The notes under the pieces are model-generated. The model was not told where the DNA came from. It did not search any database and was given only the letters and a program-made list of their open reading frames with translations. Of a stretch of 12,730 nt of DNA, positions 7,946 through 12,730 are shown one piece after another; the first letter of the stretch is position 1; each line of letters opens with the position of its first letter. Source of the stretch: Phenylobacterium aquaticum (lineage in GTDB: Bacteria > Pseudomonadota > Alphaproteobacteria > Caulobacterales > Caulobacteraceae); the NCBI RefSeq assembly GCF_947378715.1, contig NZ_CANCLE010000117.1, positions 1 to 12,730 of the forward strand, given 5' to 3'. The position numbers were made by a program, and so were the translations under genes.

Positions 7946-8374
7946 ATGACCCACATCTCGAAGTTTCGCGTGAGGCTTGGGTTCCGTGCGATCCTGGGCG
8001 CGGCGATGATCGCGGCGGCGGCGCCGGCCCTGGCCGATGAACCGGGTCCCGGCGGCAGCAAGCCTCCCGTGCCGGTGACTGGCCAGGAGGTCTACACCAT
8101 GGTCTGCCAGGCCTGCCACATGGCCGACGGCAAGGGCGCGACCGGGGCCGGCAAGATCCCTGCGCTCGCCAGCAATCCCAAGCTGAAGGTCGCGGCCTAT
8201 CCGATCATCATGGTGTCCAAGGGGCGCGGCGCCATGCCCTGGTTCAATGACACGCTCAGCCCGGCCCAGACGGCGGCGGTGATCAGCTATATCCGCACCA
8301 ATTTCGGCAACGCCTATCCCGAGCCGGTGACCGCGGCCGATGTCTCCCGCCTCGCCGGCCCGCCCGCGCACTGA
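7946..8374 (+). CDS. Periplasmic mono-haem cytochrome c, probable electron acceptor of the oxidase
   Basis: This is a small class I cytochrome c of 142 residues. It has a Sec signal peptide: basic residues at 7-14, a hydrophobic alanine-rich core, and likely cleavage after the ALA ending at residue 30. The haem-binding CQACH is at 54-58, and Met97 in GAMPWF is the likely axial ligand. The C-terminal helix SPAQTAAVISYIRTNF is typical of the family. The ATG lies two bases after the oxidase stop. This tight coupling of a flavin amine oxidase to a cytochrome c resembles NicA2/CycN of Pseudomonas putida, where the cytochrome rather than oxygen takes the electrons. The partner role is inferred from position; the cytochrome fold and export are clear from sequence. 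Confidence 0.9.
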   Translation: MTHISKFRVRLGFRAILGAAMIAAAAPALADEPGPGGSKPPVPVTGQEVYTMVCQACHMADGKGATGAGKIPALASNPKLKVAAYPIIMVSKGRGAMPWFNDTLSPAQTAAVISYIRTNFGNAYPEPVTAADVSRLAGPPAH

Positions 8375-8383
8375 TCCCGATCC

Positions 8384-8416
8384 GGCGACCCGGCCAGGGC
8401 GGTTTTCCGCCTCGCC
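8384..8416 (+). other. Nested inverted repeat after the cytochrome c gene
   Basis: An inner stem GGCGG-TTTT-CCGCC (8398-8411) sits inside an outer pair GGCGA/TCGCC (about 8384-8388 and 8412-8416), ten bases after the cytochrome stop. There is no U-run after it, so it does not qualify as a simple intrinsic terminator. It could stabilise the 3' end of the two-gene transcript or assist termination. Confidence 0.35.
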
Positions 8417-8540
8417 AGGCCAATGGGGACTTGGACCTTGGGCCGCTCTGTGGTCGGTAATTCCCGGACGCGCCATCCGGCCTTCGACAGAGTCGGGGAC
8501 CTGGTGGCGCGCCGCGCCCGCATCAGACGGGTGTCATGGA

Positions 8541-8555
8541 CCGCCGAAGAGGCGG
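8541..8555 (+). other. Hairpin just before the transporter gene
   Basis: CCGCC-GAAGA-GGCGG can form a 5-bp hairpin. If translation starts at 8572 it lies in the leader, 16 bases before the start codon. If the upstream ATG at 8536 were used it would be inside the coding region. No function can be assigned. Confidence 0.3.
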
Positions 8556-8571
8556 CGCGTTCGGGGGAAAG

Positions 8572-10050
8572 ATGACGCAGACCGTATTGAAGGCCGAGGC
8601 GCCCGCCGCCGGCGAGGACGCCAATCACACGGCGCGGTCCTCGCGGTTGGGGCTGGGCATGCTGACGGCCTATGGGACCGGAGCCCTGGTCCAGGACACG
8701 GCCAATTTCGGCCTCAACACGCTGCTGCTGTTCTACCTGACCATCATCTGCGGCATGCCCGGCGTGATGGCCGGGGCGGCTCTGGGCATCGCCCTGGTGC
8801 TGGACTCCTTCATCGATCCGCTGGTGGGTTCGCTGTCCGACAACAGCCGCTCGCGGCATGGCCGTCGCCACCCCTTCATGATCGTCAGCGCCATCCCGAT
8901 GGTGGCGGCCTTCGTAATGCTGTTCTCGATCCCGCCCAGCCTGTCGGGGGTCGGCCTGTTCGCCTATGCGCTGGTCGCCCTGCTGGTGGTTCGCATCGGC
9001 ATGTCGGGCTTCACCGTGCCCTATATCGCGCTCGGGGCGGAGCTGTCGGACGACTATGCGGAGCGCTCGACCATCGTCGCCGCCCGGGTGCTGTTCACGG
9101 TGGTGGCCGGCGGGGTCGCGGCCTTCCTGGCCTATGGCGTGTTCCTCAAGGGGGTCGGCGGCCAGATGCACCGGGCGGCCTATGGGCCCTTCGCGATCAC
9201 CTGCGGCGGCCTGGTGCTGCTGGGCGCGGCGGTCAGCACGCTGGGCACGCTCCGCGCCCGCGACCGGCTGCATGCCGCCCCGGAGGGCAAGGCCACCGCC
9301 GCCCGGTTCTTCGCCGAGGTCGCCGAGGTGTTCCGCAACCCCTCGTTCCGCATCCTGTTCTTCGCCTGCCTGATCCTGTTCGTAGCCCTGGGCGTCGCCA
9401 GCGCCCTGACCCTGCACGCCAACACCTATTTCTGGAAGCTGCCCAGCTCCGCCATCCTGATCATCACCCTGACCGGTACGCTTGGCGTGCTGATCGGGGT
9501 GTTCATCGCCAGCTTCCTGGGGCGGACGCTTGAGAAGCGGACCATCGCCTTGAGCGGCATCGGCCTGATCGGCGCCTGTCAGCTGCTGCCGGTGCCGCTG
9601 CGGCTGGCCGGCGTGATCCAGCCCGATAGCGCCATCGTCGCCCTGATGGCGGCGGCCGGCCTGGCCGGCGTCGGCGCCTCCTTCGCCCTGATCGGCTTCC
9701 AGTCGATGATGGCCGACGCGGCCGACGAGCACGAGCATCTGTTCGGCGCCCGGCGCGAGGGGCTCTATTTCGCGGGCATCAGCCTGTCGGCCAAGGCTTC
9801 GAGCGGGGTCGGCGCCCTGATCGCCGGCCTGGTGCTGGACCTGATCGGATTTCCCCATGGCCTGGATCTCCACGGCGGGGCCGCCGTGCCGATCCCGCCC
9901 GAGGCGGTGCGCAATCTGGGCCTGGTCTATGGTCCGGGCGCGGCGCTGATCACCGCGATCTCGGTGCTGATGCTGTTGCGCTATCGCCGGGGCCGCGAAG
10001 ACCATGCCCGTATCCATGGCGCCCTGATGGAGCGCCGCCAGCGCGCCTGA
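8572..10050 (+). CDS. GPH-family (MelB-like, MFS_2) cation symporter
   Basis: This inner-membrane transporter of 492 residues has about twelve hydrophobic segments. Three signatures place it in the glycoside-pentoside-hexuronide:cation symporter family. DSFIDPLVGSLSD (78-90) is followed by RSRHGRRHPF (93-102), the counterpart of the MelB cation-site aspartates and basic loop. PYIALGAELSDDYAER (150-165) ends the first half. MMADAADEHEHLFGARREG (379-397) matches the second-half motif. The family usually takes up sugars, but members beside amidase and flavin oxidase genes may carry other solutes, so the substrate is unknown. ATG 8572 is chosen because GGGGGAAAG directly precedes it; an in-frame ATG at 8536 would add 12 residues. 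It is 197 bases from the cytochrome gene and 41 bases before the amidase, and probably forms an operon with the latter. Confidence 0.88.
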   Translation: MTQTVLKAEAPAAGEDANHTARSSRLGLGMLTAYGTGALVQDTANFGLNTLLLFYLTIICGMPGVMAGAALGIALVLDSFIDPLVGSLSDNSRSRHGRRHPFMIVSAIPMVAAFVMLFSIPPSLSGVGLFAYALVALLVVRIGMSGFTVPYIALGAELSDDYAERSTIVAARVLFTVVAGGVAAFLAYGVFLKGVGGQMHRAAYGPFAITCGGLVLLGAAVSTLGTLRARDRLHAAPEGKATAARFFAEVAEVFRNPSFRILFFACLILFVALGVASALTLHANTYFWKLPSSAILIITLTGTLGVLIGVFIASFLGRTLEKRTIALSGIGLIGACQLLPVPLRLAGVIQPDSAIVALMAAAGLAGVGASFALIGFQSMMADAADEHEHLFGARREGLYFAGISLSAKASSGVGALIAGLVLDLIGFPHGLDLHGGAAVPIPPEAVRNLGLVYGPGAALITAISVLMLLRYRRGREDHARIHGALMERRQRA

Positions 10051-10079
10051 GGCGCGTCACACCTTTCGGAAAACGCTGC

Positions 10080-10084
10080 AGGAG
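10080..10084 (+). promoter_or_regulatory. Ribosome binding site for the amidase
   Basis: AGGAG lies seven bases before the ATG at 10092 and decides the start. Confidence 0.7.
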
Positions 10085-10091
10085 CTGACCC

Positions 10092-11519
10092 ATGGCCTTC
10101 CCCGAATACGCCGAGCATGACGGATTGGGCCTCGCGGCCCTGGTGGCCAAGGGCGAGGTCTCGGCCGGCGAGGTGCTGGAAGCGGCGATCGAGCGGATCG
10201 AGCGCCACAATGGCGCGCTCAACGCCGTGGTCCACAAGGCCTATGACGAGGCCCGCCAGGTCGTGGCGGGCGGCCTGCCCGACGGACCGTTCCGGGGCGT
10301 GCCGTTCCTGATCAAGGACCTGGGCGCCCAGGTCGCGGGCTGGCCCCGCACCTCCGGCAGCAACTTCGCCCAGGTGGCCGCCGACGCTGAGGACAGCGAG
10401 CTGGTCCGGCGCTACCGCGCCGCCGGCGTCGTCCTGGTCGGCAAGAGCAACACGCCGGAGTTCGGCATTCCCGGCGTCACCCATTCCGACCGGCTGGGCG
10501 CCTGCCGCAATCCCTGGAACCCGGATCACATCTCCGGCGGCTCGTCCGGCGGGGCGGCCTCGGCCACGGCGGCGGGGATCGTGCCCCTGGCCCACGCCAG
10601 CGACGGCCTGGGCTCGATCCGCATCCCAGCCGCCTGCTGCGGCCTGGTGGGCATGAAGATTACGCGCGACCGCACCCCGATCTGCGAGGTCTCGGACGGG
10701 GCCCTGGGCTTCTCGGTCCACCATGTGGTCAGCCGCACGGTGCGCGACAGCGCCGCCATGCTGGACGCCACCGGATACGCCCAGCCCGGCGATCCCTTCC
10801 AGGCGCCGGCCAAGGTCGGACCCTATCTGGCCGAGATCGAGAAGAGCCCCGGCAAGCTGCGCATCGCCTGGTCGGCGGAGACCCCCAGCGGCCGGCCGAT
10901 CTCCGGCGAGGTGGCGGAGGCCATGGCCCGCACGGTCGAGCTGCTGAAGGGGCTCGGCCACGAGGTGTTCGAACAGGGCCTGGGCATCGACCAGCGGCTG
11001 CTCTATCGGGCCCAGGGCCTGGCCAGCGCCGCCAATTTCTCCGCCAATGTCCAGCGCTGGATCGAGCGGCTGGGCCGCGAACCCGGCGATGACGAGCTGG
11101 GTCCCCTGGCGCGCCGGGGTTTCGAGGCTGGCAAGCGCATCACCGGCCAGCAGGCCTTCTGGGGCTTCCAGCAGCTGCGGCTGATGAACCGCCAGATCCT
11201 GGCGGCCTTCGAGAGTTTCGATGTCTATCTGACCCCGGTGATGAGCACGCCGGCGCCTCGGGTCGACTGGCTGGACCCGCGGATGAGCGACACCAAGGAC
11301 TTCGACAAGCGCCAGGCCGCGACCTACGCCACCACCCCGCCGGCCAATTTCACCGGCCAACCCTCGCTGTCCCTGCCGCTGTGGCAATCGCAGGACGGCC
11401 TGCCGATCGGCATGATGTTCACCGGCCGCTTCGCCGACGAGGCGACGCTCTATCGCCTGGCCGGCCAGCTGGAGAAGGAACTGCCCTGGAAGGATCGCCG
11501 CCCGCCGATCTGGAACTAG
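10092..11519 (+). CDS. Amidase-signature family hydrolase
   Basis: This 475-residue enzyme, normal length for the family, hydrolyses a carboxamide bond to acid plus amine or ammonia, probably in the cytoplasm since no signal peptide is visible. The Ser-cisSer-Lys triad is intact: Lys75 in FLIKDLG, cis-Ser151 in SGGSSGG (148-154), and nucleophile Ser175 in DGLGSIRIPA (171-180). The residues after the nucleophile, CCGLVGMK, fit the family's usual context. Weak family features towards the C-terminus include FNFTGQPSLSLP-like text near residue 417 (NFTGQPSLSLPL), which is typical of amidases. It could act on an amino-acid amide, N-acyl amine, aryl amide or small peptide; the sequence does not decide. 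GatA is unlikely because no gatB or gatC neighbours are present. It follows the symporter by 41 bases, which suggests that the symporter brings in its substrate. Confidence 0.9.
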   Translation: MAFPEYAEHDGLGLAALVAKGEVSAGEVLEAAIERIERHNGALNAVVHKAYDEARQVVAGGLPDGPFRGVPFLIKDLGAQVAGWPRTSGSNFAQVAADAEDSELVRRYRAAGVVLVGKSNTPEFGIPGVTHSDRLGACRNPWNPDHISGGSSGGAASATAAGIVPLAHASDGLGSIRIPAACCGLVGMKITRDRTPICEVSDGALGFSVHHVVSRTVRDSAAMLDATGYAQPGDPFQAPAKVGPYLAEIEKSPGKLRIAWSAETPSGRPISGEVAEAMARTVELLKGLGHEVFEQGLGIDQRLLYRAQGLASAANFSANVQRWIERLGREPGDDELGPLARRGFEAGKRITGQQAFWGFQQLRLMNRQILAAFESFDVYLTPVMSTPAPRVDWLDPRMSDTKDFDKRQAATYATTPPANFTGQPSLSLPLWQSQDGLPIGMMFTGRFADEATLYRLAGQLEKELPWKDRRPPIWN

Positions 11520-11520
11520 G

Positions 11521-11541
11521 GGGCGGTCCGGCGCCGCTTTT
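11521..11541 (+). terminator. Weak possible intrinsic terminator after the amidase
   Basis: GCGG (11523-11526) can pair with CCGC (11534-11537) across a seven-base loop, followed by TTTT (11538-11541). Only four GC pairs form, extendable by G-U pairs, so this is a marginal call. Confidence 0.25.
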
Positions 11542-11627
11542 CCAGTCGTCGGGACGGATCGAGGCCGAGACGGGCCTTTGCGGGCGCGCCCGAGGTCTGC
11601 GGCGCTCTAGGGTCGCGGACGCGGCGC

Positions 11628-11634
11628 GGGAGGA
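11628..11634 (+). promoter_or_regulatory. Ribosome binding site for the sarcosine-oxidase-like gene
   Basis: GGGAGGA ends eight bases before the ATG at 11643. That spacing favours 11643 over the adjacent ATG at 11646. Confidence 0.65.
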
Positions 11635-11642
11635 TTTGGGCG

Positions 11643-12730
11643 ATGATGGACCGACGGTCGTTCCTGAAGGATGCGGGCCTGGCGGCCGCCGTGGCTGGCG
11701 CCGCACCGGGTGTGGCCAAGGCCCAGACCTCGGCGGTGGGATCGGGCGGCGCCTATGATGTCGCCGTGGTCGGCGCGGGCGCCTTCGGCGGCTGGATCGC
11801 CCTGGTGCTGCGCGAGCGCGGCCTGAAGGTGATCTCGATCGACGAATATGGCCCGGCCAGCCCCCGCGCCTCCTCGGCCGGCGAGACCCGTTCGATCCGC
11901 TCCGGCTATGGCCCCCAGGCGATCTATTCCAGCTGGGCGGCGACGGCGCTGAAGATGTGGAAGCTGCGCCAGGCGGAGTTCGGCCGCACGATCCTCTATC
12001 CCAATGACCGGATCGAGCTGGCCCAGAACTGGTCGCCGGCCATGCTGGCCCAGCGCAAGATCTTCGACGACCTGAAGATCCCCTATGAGGTGCTGGACCA
12101 GGCGGCGCTGCGCGTCCGTTATCCGCAGATGAGCTTCGACGATGTCGACTTCGCCTTCATCGAGAAGAGCAGCGCCGCGGTGATCAAGGCCCGCGAGAGC
12201 ATGATCCTGGTCTCCGAGGTGTTCCAGAAGAAGGGCGGGACCTTCCGCATCGCCCGCGCCCTGCCCGGCGAGGCGGTGGGCCGCCACATGACCAGCCTGA
12301 AGCTCAATGACGGCAGTTCGATCGCGGCGGGCCAGGTGGTGTTCGCCTGTGGCCCCTGGTCGGCCAAGATGTTCCCGGCCCTGATGGGGCGGAAGGTCGA
12401 TGTCTATCGCAGCGAGTACTATTACTGGGGCGTCCCGGCCGGCGACGACCGGTTCTCCTGGCCCCGGCAGCCGGCCTGGCATGACCATGTGGTCGGCGGC
12501 TATGGCTTTGGCAGCATCGAGCGCGGTTTGAAGTACTCGCCCGCCGCCCTGGGCCGGGTCGCCCAGGACCCCGACACCGCCGAGCGCCTGGCCACCGACT
12601 ATCTGCTGAAGCGCGGCCGCGACTATATCGGCCACCGGTTCCCCGACATGCGCGACGCCCCGATCCTGGAGACCCGGGTCTGCCAGATCGAGGCCACGGC
12701 CGACGATCACTTCGTCATCGACACCCACCC
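11643..12730 (+). CDS. Tat-exported FAD oxidoreductase, monomeric sarcosine oxidase-like (DAO family), partial
   Basis: The visible 362 residues run off the right edge. The protein is predicted to oxidise a secondary or primary amino acid such as an N-methyl amino acid with FAD. The N-terminus has a twin-arginine signal, DRRSFLK (3-9), an alanine-rich core and a likely cleavage near AKA (25-27). The FAD motif GAGAFG is at 44-49 with Asp67 after it. GETRSIRSGYG (80-90) matches GDTRIIRHAYG of bacterial monomeric sarcosine oxidase. GLK at 295-297 aligns with that enzyme's Lys265, which activates oxygen. Cys347, followed by DDHFVID, aligns with Cys315, which holds FAD covalently. Sarcosine oxidase itself is cytoplasmic, so periplasmic export with covalent FAD is unusual. 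It lies 123 bases after the amidase on the same strand, with a weak hairpin between, so it may or may not share the transcript. The exact substrate is not known. Confidence 0.87.
   Translation, partial: MMDRRSFLKDAGLAAAVAGAAPGVAKAQTSAVGSGGAYDVAVVGAGAFGGWIALVLRERGLKVISIDEYGPASPRASSAGETRSIRSGYGPQAIYSSWAATALKMWKLRQAEFGRTILYPNDRIELAQNWSPAMLAQRKIFDDLKIPYEVLDQAALRVRYPQMSFDDVDFAFIEKSSAAVIKARESMILVSEVFQKKGGTFRIARALPGEAVGRHMTSLKLNDGSSIAAGQVVFACGPWSAKMFPALMGRKVDVYRSEYYYWGVPAGDDRFSWPRQPAWHDHVVGGYGFGSIERGLKYSPAALGRVAQDPDTAERLATDYLLKRGRDYIGHRFPDMRDAPILETRVCQIEATADDHFVIDTH

Noticed and set aside
8431..8461. Sigma-70-like promoter before the symporter (TTGGAC ... GGTAAT)
   Set aside because: The spacer is 19 bases and the -10 box is poor; not strong enough to list.
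8314..11387. Minus-strand frames opposite the symporter and amidase
   Set aside because: High-GC antisense frames rich in Gln, His, Asp and Arg; they overlap one another and well-identified plus-strand genes.
11607..12728. Minus-strand frame opposite the sarcosine-oxidase-like gene
   Set aside because: The plus strand carries FAD-binding, covalent-cysteine and Tat motifs; the antisense frame has only biased composition.

Overview
The window looks like chromosomal DNA of a high-GC alphaproteobacterium. I favour a Caulobacterales member (Caulobacter or Phenylobacterium type), inferred from the GC-saturated codon use, the Tat-exported flavoenzymes and the gene mix. No rRNA or marker gene fixes the taxon. 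The layout is one giant repeat gene on the minus strand (left 46%), a 477-base divergent intergenic region, and five genes on the plus strand.

Minus strand, 5873 down to the left edge: a single uninterrupted reading frame of at least 1957 codons, cut at its C-terminal end. It consists almost entirely of an eight-residue repeat, roughly Q-[ILVM]-x-[AG]-L-[TS]-x-x, in about 243 copies. The copies stay in exact 24-base register for 232 consecutive units. A second-order period of 240 bases (10 octads, 80 residues) lies on top of this, marked by octads of the form Q-x-[RK]-G-L. There is no N-terminal signal peptide. Upstream lies an almost perfect sigma-54 (RpoN) -24/-12 element facing this gene. 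Behind it are an AT-rich stretch and a small inverted repeat at enhancer distance. I do not recognise a named family for the protein; a large surface or secreted structural protein is the working idea. This repeat gene and its promoter are the most unusual part of the window.

Plus strand, 6351 to the right edge: a metabolic cluster. It starts with a Tat-exported flavin amine oxidase of the L-amino-acid-oxidase type, followed two bases later by a periplasmic mono-haem cytochrome c, probably its electron acceptor. Then come a GPH-family (MelB-like) cation symporter, an amidase-signature hydrolase, and a Tat-exported relative of monomeric sarcosine oxidase (partial) that keeps the covalent-FAD cysteine and the oxygen-activating lysine. 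Read together, the cluster suggests uptake and breakdown of an amide-linked or N-substituted amino compound: hydrolysis by the amidase, and oxidation of amino acid or N-alkyl amino acid products in the periplasm. The substrate is not identifiable from sequence. No RNA genes, mobile elements or CRISPR arrays were seen.
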